From Stappia sp. MMSF_3263 (GTDB taxonomy: Bacteria; Pseudomonadota; Alphaproteobacteria; Rhizobiales; Stappiaceae): 64,000 nt of DNA. Location: the NCBI RefSeq assembly GCF_030733745.1, contig NZ_JASHIK010000003.1:1-64000 (forward strand). The letters are read 5' to 3'. The notes beneath the pieces were generated by a model. It saw nothing but the letters and a program-made list of their open reading frames with translations. It did no database searches and was not told where the DNA came from. This document shows, one piece after another, positions 34,709-43,000 of this stretch; within the stretch, counting starts at the first letter, position 1; every line of letters starts with the position of its first letter. Made by a program: the position numbers and the translations under genes.

Positions 34709-35776
34709 GTGACACTCGGCGTGCCATCCGTCAGCCTGAGCGAACTGGACCGGCGTTCGCGCGAAATTTTCCGCGCGATCGTCGAATCGTATCTGGAGAC
34801 CGGCGAGCCGGTCGGGTCGCGCAATCTGTCCCGCTTGCCGTCCATCCAGCTTTCGCCGGCCTCGATCCGCAACATCATGGCCGACCTGGAACATGCCGGC
34901 CTGCTCTATGCACCGCATACATCCGCTGGTCGCATGCCCACCGAGGGCGGTCTGCGTTTTTTCGTCGACGCCTTGCTGGAAGTCGGAGACCTGACGCGCG
35001 AGGAGCGCGCCCAGATCGAGATCCAGGTCAAGGCGGCGCGCAGCGAGAGCACCAGCGAACAGTTGCTGACGGAGGCCAGCCAGATGCTGTCCGGCCTGTC
35101 GCGCGGCGCCGGCGTGGTCTTCACCCACAAGGGCGATGTGCGCCTGCGCCATGTCGAATTCGTCCGCATCGAGCCGCTGAAGGCGCTGGTCGTGCTGGTC
35201 GGCGATGACGGTTCGGTCGAGAACCGGATTGTCGACCTGCCGCCCGGCCTGCCGCAATCGGCGCTGATCGAGGCCTCGAATTATCTGACAAGCCTGATTC
35301 GCGGGCGCACCCTTGCCGAGGCGCGGCGCGAGCTGGAGACCCAGCGCGACCGCCACCAGAAGGAACTGGACGAGCTCACCGCCAAGCTGGTCGAAGCGGG
35401 CATCGCCCTGCGCGGGGGAACCGGCGGGGATGCCGGTTCGCTGATCGTGCGCGGGCGCTCGAACCTGCTCTCGCATCTGGAGGCGGAACAGGACCTGGAA
35501 CGCATCCGCCTCCTCTTCGACGATCTGGAGAGCAAGCGCGACCTGATCCAGCTTCTGGCCGCCGCCGAGGGCGGGGAAGGGGTGCGCATCTTCATCGGCT
35601 CGGAGAACAAGCTGTTCTCGCTGTCGGGGTCCTCGATCGTCGTTTCCCCCTTCCGGGACCAGGACGAGCGCATCATCGGCGTGCTCGGCGTGATCGGGCC
35701 GACCCGCCTCAACTATGCCCGCATCATCCCGATGGTTGACTACACCGCACGCCTGGTCGGCCGGCTGCTGCGCTGA
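34709..35776 (+). CDS. hrcA: Heat-inducible repressor HrcA
   Basis: A 355-residue HrcA. The N-terminal winged helix contains [22 protein letters not shown] and [18 protein letters not shown], and the C-terminal part has [16 protein letters not shown] and [20 protein letters not shown]. HrcA represses groESL and related operons through CIRCE elements and needs GroEL for activity. The start is GTG at 34709. I see no CIRCE palindrome in the divergent rph-hrcA gap, so autoregulation is not supported. The next gene is moeB-like; grpE, its usual partner, is absent. Confidence 0.94.
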   Translation: MTLGVPSVSLSELDRRSREIFRAIVESYLETGEPVGSRNLSRLPSIQLSPASIRNIMADLEHAGLLYAPHTSAGRMPTEGGLRFFVDALLEVGDLTREERAQIEIQVKAARSESTSEQLLTEASQMLSGLSRGAGVVFTHKGDVRLRHVEFVRIEPLKALVVLVGDDGSVENRIVDLPPGLPQSALIEASNYLTSLIRGRTLAEARRELETQRDRHQKELDELTAKLVEAGIALRGGTGGDAGSLIVRGRSNLLSHLEAEQDLERIRLLFDDLESKRDLIQLLAAAEGGEGVRIFIGSENKLFSLSGSSIVVSPFRDQDERIIGVLGVIGPTRLNYARIIPMVDYTARLVGRLLR

Positions 35777-35804
35777 CCGGCCCCAATCCCTCAACGGACA
35801 TTTC

Positions 35805-36611
35805 ATGACGACCCTGACGCCCGCCGAACTCGAACGCTATGCCCGCCACATCGTGTTGCAGGACGTTGGCGGACCGGGGCAGCAGAAGCTCAAGGCGGCC
35901 CGGGTGCTGGTCGTGGGCGCCGGCGGTCTTGGCGCGCCGGTGCTGCAATACCTGGCGGCCGCCGGGGTCGGCACGCTCGGCATCGTCGACGACGACACCG
36001 TGTCGCTCTCCAATCTTCAGCGCCAGGTGATCCACGACACCGACCAGCTCGGCGAGCCCAAGGTGGCGAGCGCGGCGGAGGCGATCGCCCGGCTCAATCC
36101 GCATGTGCGCGTCGAGCCGCATCCGGTGCGCCTGTCGGCGACGAACGCGCTGGCGCTGATCTCGCGCTACGACCTCGTCATCGACGGTTCCGACAATTTC
36201 ACCACGCGCTATCTTGTCTCCGATGCCTGTTTCTTCGCTGGCAAGCCGCTCATTACGGGCGCCGTCGGCCGCCTCGACGGCTCGCTGACTCTGCTGAAGC
36301 CCTACGCGACGGACGCCGAAGGCACGCCCAATCCGACCTATCGCTGCCTGTTTCCCGACCGTCCTGCCGACGGTGCGCTGCCGACCTGCGCGGAAGCCGG
36401 GGTGCTTGGCGCCCTGACCGGCATGATCGGCACCATGCAGGCGATGGAGGCGATCAAGGAGATAGCCGGGTTCGGCGAGGGACTCCTCGGCCGGCTGCTG
36501 CTCGTCGACGCGCGCTCGATGCGCTTCGAGACCATCCGTTACCGCTGGTCGGCGAAGAACCCGCTGAACGGATCGGCGCCACTGCGCTTCGACGAACTGG
36601 CGGGCGCGTGA
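35805..36611 (+). CDS. moeB: MoeB/ThiF-type ubiquitin-like protein adenylyltransferase
   Basis: A 268-residue E1-like enzyme that adenylates the C-terminus of MoaD or ThiS. GAGGLGAPVLQYLAAAG is the nucleotide loop, SLSNLQRQVIH supplies the arginine finger, and TCAEAGVLGALTG contains the catalytic cysteine. The paired zinc cysteines of E. coli MoeB are mostly missing: TYRC replaces CYRC, and the C-terminal CxxC is gone. The ATG at 35805 lies 28 bp after hrcA. The following peptidase gene overlaps the stop as GTGA. Which sulfur carrier it serves cannot be told here. Confidence 0.9.
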   Translation: MTTLTPAELERYARHIVLQDVGGPGQQKLKAARVLVVGAGGLGAPVLQYLAAAGVGTLGIVDDDTVSLSNLQRQVIHDTDQLGEPKVASAAEAIARLNPHVRVEPHPVRLSATNALALISRYDLVIDGSDNFTTRYLVSDACFFAGKPLITGAVGRLDGSLTLLKPYATDAEGTPNPTYRCLFPDRPADGALPTCAEAGVLGALTGMIGTMQAMEAIKEIAGFGEGLLGRLLLVDARSMRFETIRYRWSAKNPLNGSAPLRFDELAGA

Positions 36612-37348
36612 GAGCCATGTTCGGGATGCGCGCGGCGCCGCTTCCAGAGGCCATCACCGTCGCGCTTGCCGACGGCGAGCAGCGCATCGAGCTGCGTCGC
36701 AACGCCAATGCGCGGCGTTACATATTGCGGCTGCCGGCAACGGGCGGCGATCCGGTGCTCACCGTTCCGGCGAAGGGAACGCTTGCCACGGCGCGAGATT
36801 TCGCCGAGCGCCAGCGCGACTGGCTCGCGGCACAGCTCGACCGGCGGCCGGACGCCGTCGCCTTTGTCGCGGGAGGGATCGTGCCGCTGCGCGGTGAGCA
36901 GCACCGGATTGTCGCTGCCGGGGGCCTCCGCGGTCTCGTACGGATCGGGGAGCAGGCCGGCGAGGCGGTGCTGCATGTGCCGGGCGCGCCGGAGCATCTC
37001 GCGCGCCGGCTGACGGACTGGCTGAAGCGCGAGGCGCGCCAGGACCTGGAACGGGCCGTCGAGTTGCACGCCGGCGCGCTGGGGCATCGCCATGCCGGCA
37101 TCACCTTGCGCGACACGCGCAGCCGCTGGGGCTCGTGCACCTCCGACGGCCGGCTTTCCTTTTCCTGGCGGCTTGTGCTTGCGCCGCCTTTCATCCTCGA
37201 CTACGTCGCGGCCCACGAGGTTGCCCATCTCGCCGAGATGAACCATGGCCCGCGTTTCTGGGCCCTGTGCCGGCGCTTGGCGCCACGCACCGAGGAGGCG
37301 CGTGGCTGGCTCCGCCGGGAGGGCGGCCGCCTGCATCTCTACGGCTAG
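36608..37348 (+). CDS. YgjP-like (DUF45) zinc metallopeptidase
   Basis: A 246-residue protein of the DUF45/YgjP family, often listed as M48-like predicted metal-dependent hydrolase. The zinc motif HEVAHLAEMNHGPRFW (HExxH plus a later histidine) is in the C-terminal third, preceded by RDTRSRWGSCTSDGRLSFSWRL, the family's signature. The N-terminal part is a beta-rich domain. The GTG at 36608 overlaps the moeB stop; ATGs at 36617 and 36626 are alternatives. There is no signal peptide, so it acts in the cytosol. The biological substrate of this family is not settled. Confidence 0.88.
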   Translation: MRAMFGMRAAPLPEAITVALADGEQRIELRRNANARRYILRLPATGGDPVLTVPAKGTLATARDFAERQRDWLAAQLDRRPDAVAFVAGGIVPLRGEQHRIVAAGGLRGLVRIGEQAGEAVLHVPGAPEHLARRLTDWLKREARQDLERAVELHAGALGHRHAGITLRDTRSRWGSCTSDGRLSFSWRLVLAPPFILDYVAAHEVAHLAEMNHGPRFWALCRRLAPRTEEARGWLRREGGRLHLYG

Positions 37349-37424
37349 GTCGCCGACAAGGAACCGGAACAGGCTTCCGCTTGGCGACAGCCCGGCAGCA
37401 ACCGCACGAGAAGGTGCCCGTCAC

Positions 37425-38615
37425 ATGCTCAAGCCCGACACCTGGGCGCTCACCATCCTGCTCGCCTGCCTGACGGCGCTGGGGCCGTTGTCCACGGACA
37501 TGTACCTGCCGGCGCTGCCGGCGATCCTGCGTGATCTCGACACGGTGCATGCCTCGGTGCAACTGACCCTGTCCGTGTTCCTGGTCGGCTTCGCCGTCGG
37601 CCAGATCTTCTATGGTCCGCTCGCCGACCGGCTGGGGCGCAAGCCGGTGTTGATGACGGGGCTCGCGATTTACGCGGGCGCGTGCCTTGCCTGCACCCTG
37701 GCTCCGACGGTCGAGGTGCTGATCGGTGCGCGCTTCCTCCAGGCATTCGGGGCGGCGGGGCCGGTCGTCCTCGCCCGAGCCATCGTGCGCGATCTCTACG
37801 AGGGCCCCCGGGCCGGCCAGGAACTCGCCCGGATGGGCTCGATCATGGGACTGGCTCCGGCCGTTGCCCCCTTCTTCGGCGGACTGATCGCTGCGGCCGG
37901 CGGTTGGCGGCTGGTGTTTCTCGTGTCGCTCGCCTTTGCCGCCGCGGTGCTGGTCGCGATCTGGCGGCGTCTGCCGGAAACGATCCGGGCCCGCGAGACC
38001 GCGCCGTTCTCCGCGCGGGCGCTGGTCTCCGCCTTTGCCGGCCTGCTGCGCCACAGGGTGTTCGCGGCCCATCTGGCGATCGTCACGCTGACCTATTCCG
38101 GCCTGTTCGCGTTCATTTCCGGCTCGTCCTTCGTCCTGCAGGACATTTTTGGCCTGAGCCCTGCAGGTTTCGGCATCGCGTTCGGCATCTGTGCGCTCGC
38201 CTATGTGGCCGGCACGCTCGCGGGGCAGCGGCTGGCGCCGAAAAAGGGCGCGGAGACGACGATCCTGGCCGGCTGTCTGCTGATGGGGACGGCCGGCGCG
38301 GCCATGATCGCGGCGGTGTTCCTCGCGCCTTCGATGCCTGCCGTCGTGCTGCCGATGATGCTCTACATGGCCGGCGTCGGGCTCGCCATGCCGCAGGCCC
38401 AGGCAGCCGCGCTGATGCCCTTTCCCGGGCGCGCGGGAACAGCCTCGTCGCTGATGGGCATCTGTCAGATGAGCGTAGCCGCGCTGGTCGGTATCCTTGT
38501 CGGCATGACCCACGGCGGCACGGCCCTGCCGCTGGCCCTGATCATCGCCGCCAACGGCGTGGGCGCCGCACTTGTCTTTCTCGCAACAGCCCGGGCAAGG
38601 GCGGCTGGCGTGTAG
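37425..38615 (+). CDS. Bcr/CflA-family multidrug efflux MFS transporter
   Basis: A 396-residue MFS drug:proton antiporter with 12 predicted helices. [19 protein letters not shown] at the first helix and [15 protein letters not shown] in loop 2-3 mark the Bcr/CflA subgroup, which exports drugs such as bicyclomycin, chloramphenicol or sulfonamides. The ATG at 37425 lies behind a GAGAAGG site. It converges with the PBP gene with only 9 bp between the stops. No dedicated regulator lies next to it. Confidence 0.9.
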   Translation: MLKPDTWALTILLACLTALGPLSTDMYLPALPAILRDLDTVHASVQLTLSVFLVGFAVGQIFYGPLADRLGRKPVLMTGLAIYAGACLACTLAPTVEVLIGARFLQAFGAAGPVVLARAIVRDLYEGPRAGQELARMGSIMGLAPAVAPFFGGLIAAAGGWRLVFLVSLAFAAAVLVAIWRRLPETIRARETAPFSARALVSAFAGLLRHRVFAAHLAIVTLTYSGLFAFISGSSFVLQDIFGLSPAGFGIAFGICALAYVAGTLAGQRLAPKKGAETTILAGCLLMGTAGAAMIAAVFLAPSMPAVVLPMMLYMAGVGLAMPQAQAAALMPFPGRAGTASSLMGICQMSVAALVGILVGMTHGGTALPLALIIAANGVGAALVFLATARARAAGV

Positions 38616-38624
38616 CCTGGAACC

Positions 38625-40823
38625 CTAACCGCCGAAGATCCGGTTGAGCAGGTCGAGCGGTCCGCCGCCGCCCTCGCCGTCGCGCATCGGCGGCAGGCGG
38701 CGGGCGGGGTCGCCTTCCGCGGGAATGTCGCGCATCGGCATGTCGAGCGGCGCGGCCGGTTCCGCCACCTGGACGGGGCGGTCGGAAATGCCGGGAAGGC
38801 CGGCGACCGGCAGGCCCTGGTGACCGGCCGACATCACGTCCTTCCAGATCTTTGCCGGCAGCGACCCGCCGGTTGCCCGCTTGGTCGGCGAATTGTCGTC
38901 ATTGCCGAGCCAGACGGCGGTGGTCATGCTGCCGGTGTAGCCGATGAACCAGCCGTCACGGAAATCCTGGCTGGTGCCCGTCTTGCCGCCGGCCGGACGA
39001 CCGGCAAGATGCGCCGCCTTGCCCGTGCCAGTCATCAGGGTCTCGCCCATCATCATGTTCATGTCCGACAGGGTCCGGTGGTCGATCACCCGACCGCCGC
39101 CATCGCCCTTGCGGGCATAGAGCAGCTTGCCGTCCATCGTGCGGATCGAGCGGATGACATGCGGTACGACCGCGTGGCCGCCGTTGGAAAAGGGCACATA
39201 GGCGGCGGCGATTTCCAGCGGCGTCACTTCCGAGGTGCCGAGCGAGATCGACAGGTTGGAGGCAAGCGGCGAGGAAATGCCGAGCTTGCGCGCCGTGCGG
39301 ATGATCGCCTTCGGGCCGACCTCGTTGGCAAGGCGCGCGGCGACCGTGTTGAGCGACAGCGACAGGGCTTCCGTCAACGTCACCGGTCCGCGATAGGATT
39401 TGGAATAGTTTTGCGGCGCCCACTTGCCGATCTTGACCGGAGCGTCCTGGCGCACGGTGCCGGGCGTCAGGCCGCGTTCCAGCGCCGCCAGGTAGACGAA
39501 CGGCTTGAAGGCCGAACCCGGCTGGCGGCGGGCATTGACGGCGCGGTTGAACTGGCTGCGGGAATAGTCGCGCCCCCCCACCAGCGCCTTGACCGCGCCG
39601 GAACCGTCGAGCGTCACCACCGCGCCCTGGCCGACGCCGCGCTTGGCGCCTTCCTCGTCAAGCGCCCGGCGCAGTGCGTCCTCGGCGATGATTTGCAGGC
39701 CCAGGTCGATGGTCGTGTCGACGATGATGTCGGCATCGACGGCGCCGACATAACCCGGGAGCCGCTCCATCACCCAGTCGGCGACGTAGTTCTCGCTGGC
39801 CGAGGTGTGGTGGGTGACGACACGCATCGGCGCGGCGATGGCGTCGGTCGCCTCGCGCTCGGTGAGATAGCCCTCCTCGGCCATTGCGCCGAGAACGGTC
39901 GCGGCGCGCTCCGCGGCAAGGTCCGGATTGCGGGTCGGGGCATAGCGCGACGGCGCCTTCAGCAATCCGGCGAGCGTTGCCGCCTCGGCGATGCTGACGA
40001 GGCGGGCGGACTTGCCGAAATAGCGCCGCGCCGCGCCATCGACGCCGTAGGCGCCGGCGCCGAAATAGACCCGGTTGAGATACATCTCCAGGATTTCGTC
40101 CTTGGAGTAGCTGGCTTCCAGCCAGATCGCCAGGACCGCCTCCTGCACCTTGCGCTTCAAGGTCCGGTCGGGTTCGAGGAAGAGGTTCTTGGCGAGCTGC
40201 TGCGTCAGCGTCGAGCCGCCCTGCACGAGCCGTCCTGAGGTGATGTTGGTGAACACGGCGCGGGCAAGGCCGAGCGGATCGAGACCGAAATGCGAGCGGA
40301 AGCGCCGGTCCTCGATGGCAATCACCGCCTGCGGGAGATAGGGCGGCAACTGTTCCAGGCGCACCGCCTCGCCGCCGGTGTCGCCGCGATTTGCCATCAA
40401 TGTGCCGTCGGCCGCGACAATACGGACATTGGGCGGGCGCTGCGGCACCTTCCATTCCGAGGTCGGTGGCAGGTAGGCGGCGTAATAGATGAGCACGCCG
40501 GCGCCGCCGATGCCGGCCCAGATGCACAGCACGAAGCCCCAGTAGACCGCCCGGCGGATCAGCCCGACAAGTCCGCCGCGCCGACGCCTTGCCTTCCCCT
40601 TTCGGCCGCCGCCGCGCGGCGGGCGGCCATTGCCGCCGGAGCGACCCTTTGTCTCCGCGTCGCCCTTCCGTCCGCGGGACGCACGCTGCCGGGACGGCTT
40701 GCCGCCGGCCGCCGGCCTGTCCGCGCCCGTCAGCCGCATGTCGAGCGTGCCGGCCTCGGGTCCATCGAGGCGCGGCTCCACGCGCGGTTCGCGCCGTTTT
40801 CCGGTTGACGGTCCTCGTGCCAT
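38625..40823 (-). CDS. Class A penicillin-binding protein (PBP1A-like)
   Basis: A 732-residue bifunctional peptidoglycan synthase. The first 90 residues are a basic, low-complexity cytoplasmic tail; one membrane helix spans about 92-115. The GT51 domain has IEDRRFRSHFGLDP (Glu171 catalytic) and GGSTLTQQLAKNLFL. The transpeptidase domain has QPGSAFKPF (active serine), SLSLNT and GKTGTS. The C-terminal ~60 residues are proline-rich. A CtrA-type box lies 79-93 bp upstream of the start, so expression may be cell-cycle linked. It is larger in its N-terminal tail than E. coli counterparts. Confidence 0.93.
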   Translation of the reverse strand: MARGPSTGKRREPRVEPRLDGPEAGTLDMRLTGADRPAAGGKPSRQRASRGRKGDAETKGRSGGNGRPPRGGGRKGKARRRRGGLVGLIRRAVYWGFVLCIWAGIGGAGVLIYYAAYLPPTSEWKVPQRPPNVRIVAADGTLMANRGDTGGEAVRLEQLPPYLPQAVIAIEDRRFRSHFGLDPLGLARAVFTNITSGRLVQGGSTLTQQLAKNLFLEPDRTLKRKVQEAVLAIWLEASYSKDEILEMYLNRVYFGAGAYGVDGAARRYFGKSARLVSIAEAATLAGLLKAPSRYAPTRNPDLAAERAATVLGAMAEEGYLTEREATDAIAAPMRVVTHHTSASENYVADWVMERLPGYVGAVDADIIVDTTIDLGLQIIAEDALRRALDEEGAKRGVGQGAVVTLDGSGAVKALVGGRDYSRSQFNRAVNARRQPGSAFKPFVYLAALERGLTPGTVRQDAPVKIGKWAPQNYSKSYRGPVTLTEALSLSLNTVAARLANEVGPKAIIRTARKLGISSPLASNLSISLGTSEVTPLEIAAAYVPFSNGGHAVVPHVIRSIRTMDGKLLYARKGDGGGRVIDHRTLSDMNMMMGETLMTGTGKAAHLAGRPAGGKTGTSQDFRDGWFIGYTGSMTTAVWLGNDDNSPTKRATGGSLPAKIWKDVMSAGHQGLPVAGLPGISDRPVQVAEPAAPLDMPMRDIPAEGDPARRLPPMRDGEGGGGPLDLLNRIFGG

Positions 40824-40886
40824 GCCTGCGGTCTGCGTCTTCCCTTGGGAGCGAAAGGCTCCTTTGTCCCTCGTGTCGGGGTGAAG

Positions 40887-40916
40887 CTTAAATGCGGCAA
40901 TTTAAGGGGGTGTTAA
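40887..40916. promoter_or_regulatory. CtrA-type box TTAA-N7-TTAA and overlapping inverted repeat
   Basis: TTAA at 40902-40905 and TTAA at 40913-40916 are separated by exactly seven bases (GGGGGTG), matching the CtrA consensus. A further TTAA at 40888-40891 belongs to a perfect inverted repeat, CTTAAAT-N6-ATTTAAG (40887-40906). In such GC-rich DNA this cluster is unlikely by chance. It lies upstream of the PBP gene (left) and the DUF1330 gene (right). Confidence 0.65.
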
Positions 40917-41042
40917 GTCTGACGCACCGCGCCCGGGGCGGGCTCCCGCGCGGCTTTACAGGCAGGGGCGCGGCGGGCTACGCCTGAAGACCGAAATCGC
41001 CACCGGCAAGGTGCGCAGGAGAGGATCAGGGGACGAGACGGC

Positions 41043-41345
41043 ATGGCGAAGGGATACTGGGTGGCGCGGGTCGATGTGACGGACGCCGACGCTTACAAGG
41101 CGTACATCGCGGCCAACGCGGAGGCGTTTCACGCCTATGGCGCCCGCTTCATCGTGCGGGGCGGCCGGTTCGAGTGCAAGGAGGGCGCGGCGCGGGCGCG
41201 CAATGTCGTCATCGAGTTCGACAGCTATGAAAAGGCACTCGAATGCTACGAGAGCGAGGCCTATGGGCGCGCGATGTCGCTGCGCCTTGGGCAGGCTGTC
41301 TCCGACCTGGTCATCATCGAGGGTTACGACGGCCCGCAACCGTGA
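41043..41345 (+). CDS. DUF1330 family protein
   Basis: A 100-residue ferredoxin-like alpha/beta-barrel protein of the DUF1330 family. GYWVARVDVTDADAYKAY and FECKEGAARARNVVIEFDS are characteristic, and the pattern YESEAYGRAMSLR follows near the C-terminus. Function in the family is unknown. Its TGA overlaps the GTG of the next gene (GTGA), so the two form an operon. Confidence 0.88.
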   Translation: MAKGYWVARVDVTDADAYKAYIAANAEAFHAYGARFIVRGGRFECKEGAARARNVVIEFDSYEKALECYESEAYGRAMSLRLGQAVSDLVIIEGYDGPQP

Positions 41346-41821
41346 CCCGGTCGGCCGGCGCTTTCGTCGTGCGTCCGGTGGAACGCCCGGAGGTCGATGC
41401 ATTGCATGCATTGTGGCAGGCGGCCGACGATCGCGGCGACTGGCGGCCGGCCTCCGGTGGCCAGGGGCTTGTCGAGGAACTCGACATCCTCGCCTCGGAA
41501 GGGCGGGTCTGGGCGGCCTTCCAGCGGGGCCTTCCGGTCGCGCTTGCCGCCGCAGGCGATCTGGACGGGGCCTTGTGGCTGTCGGTGTTCGGCGTATCGC
41601 GGACCTGCCGGGGACGCGGACTGGCGAGCTCGCTTCTGGCGGCCGTCCTCGGCTATGGGCAATGGGCCCAGTATCCGGCGCTGGTGGTGCTGGCGCCGAA
41701 AGGCGAAAACGCCTTTCTGGAACGGGTCGGATTCATGCGGCTCGACGGCGAGCGGCTTGCAGGAGGCGTCCGTGCGCTGGCCCGTTCGCGCGATCTGGCG
41801 GTCTGGGTCCGGCGGATCTGA
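41342..41821 (+). CDS. GNAT-family N-acetyltransferase
   Basis: A 159-residue acetyltransferase-fold protein. GVSRTCRGRGLASSLLAAVLGYGQ contains the R-x-x-G-x-G/A acetyl-CoA loop, and the C-terminal EGxxFLERVGFMRLDG block fits the GNAT fold. The GTG at 41342 is coupled to the DUF1330 gene. The acceptor is unknown. It ends 19 bp before the stop of the convergent olsB-type gene. Confidence 0.82.
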   Translation: MTRSAGAFVVRPVERPEVDALHALWQAADDRGDWRPASGGQGLVEELDILASEGRVWAAFQRGLPVALAAAGDLDGALWLSVFGVSRTCRGRGLASSLLAAVLGYGQWAQYPALVVLAPKGENAFLERVGFMRLDGERLAGGVRALARSRDLAVWVRRI

Positions 41822-41840
41822 CACCGCTGCGGCAGATCGG

Positions 41841-42782
41841 CTACTGGCTGGCGTAACGTCCGGCGTCTGCCCCGTAATGGTTGACATAGCGGCTGTTCAG
41901 CGCCTGCACCGGCATGACGATCAGCACGTCCGTTGTGCCGAACTGGTGGTCAACCACGGCGCCGTCGCCGATATAGGCGCCGAGCCGCAGGTAGCCCTTG
42001 ATCAGCGGCGGCAATTCACGCAGGGCCTGGCGCTCGTTGACCTCGGCCCGTGGCAGGCGGTTCATGTCGACATAGCGGGCGTCGAGTGCCCGCACGCGCC
42101 ATTCCTCCGGTGCCCGCGCATTGTGGTGCAGGAAGGCCAGTTGGGAGGCCAGACGCTCGGGATCGGTGCCTTCGATCGAGGCGCAGCCGACCATCACGTC
42201 GATGCGGTGCATCAGCACGTAGGCCCAGATACCGTGCCAGAGCAGCTCCACAGTGCGCTTGGTGCGGTAGGGCTTGAGGACGCAGGAGCGACCAAGTTCC
42301 AGGAATTGCAGGCGCGGATGGGCGTCCACCAGCGACTGGATGTCGAATTCGCTGGCCGTGTAGAAGCCGGCATGGCGCTCGGCGACATCCTGGCGCAGCA
42401 GCCGGTAGGTGCCCACGATCCGGGGTTTGCGCCGGCCGAGCGCGTTGCGCTCCGTTGTCTCGTGATCCAGCACCAGAAGATGGTCGCAGATCGTGTCATA
42501 GGCGTCGACGTCGCGGCCGAGTGTCGCGGTGTGCGGGTCGGCGACCGCCGACATCTCCTCGTAGAAAACGTGGTAGCGCAGCTCCTGCGCCTTGCGGATC
42601 TCCTTGGCGGTGCGCGCCAGGCGAACCTCGAGGGGACCGATGCGGCCGAGACTTGGCGTATGACGACCGGCGGGAGCGGTCTTGGTGCCCGGAAGCCAGG
42701 CGTGGCGCAAGGCTGCGCCGGCCGCTGCGGGAACGAACTTGCGCACAAGACTGCGCGGCGACAAAAGTGCGTTCCTTGTCAT
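41841..42782 (-). CDS. olsB: L-Ornithine N-alpha-acyltransferase (OlsB-type)
   Basis: A 313-residue GNAT-superfamily acyltransferase of the OlsB group, which puts a 3-hydroxyacyl chain from acyl carrier protein on ornithine to give lyso-ornithine lipid. RKAQELRYHVFYEEM near residue 65, DAYDTICDHLLVLD and FLELGRSCVLKPYRTKR with the acyl-CoA/ACP loop are the family's landmarks. An OlsA O-acyltransferase is not next to it; it is encoded elsewhere or its role is taken by another enzyme. The gene stands alone, with a 218-bp gap upstream. Confidence 0.87.
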   Translation of the reverse strand: MTRNALLSPRSLVRKFVPAAAGAALRHAWLPGTKTAPAGRHTPSLGRIGPLEVRLARTAKEIRKAQELRYHVFYEEMSAVADPHTATLGRDVDAYDTICDHLLVLDHETTERNALGRRKPRIVGTYRLLRQDVAERHAGFYTASEFDIQSLVDAHPRLQFLELGRSCVLKPYRTKRTVELLWHGIWAYVLMHRIDVMVGCASIEGTDPERLASQLAFLHHNARAPEEWRVRALDARYVDMNRLPRAEVNERQALRELPPLIKGYLRLGAYIGDGAVVDHQFGTTDVLIVMPVQALNSRYVNHYGADAGRYASQ

Positions 42783-43000
42783 GGCCCCGATGCCTTCCCT
42801 GACTGCCCCCGAGCGGATGCTTCCAAGGCATCCCGCTTATGATTATCTCGGCTGCCCTCGTCCGTTTTGCAAGTCACCCGGTTAAGGAGCCGAATGCGGA
42901 CGGACATGCCGGATCGCGCGATCAATCGCGTCGAGCGTGCCGTAGATCATACTTTCCCGACACTTGCGTGACAATTGACGATGTTTTTGACAAGCCGGCG

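Noticed and set aside
42968-42993. TGTCA-type repeats upstream of olsB as a Pho box
   Set aside because: Repeat spacing is 12 and 7 bp rather than the 11 bp needed for PhoB, and the site lies about 190 bp from the start.
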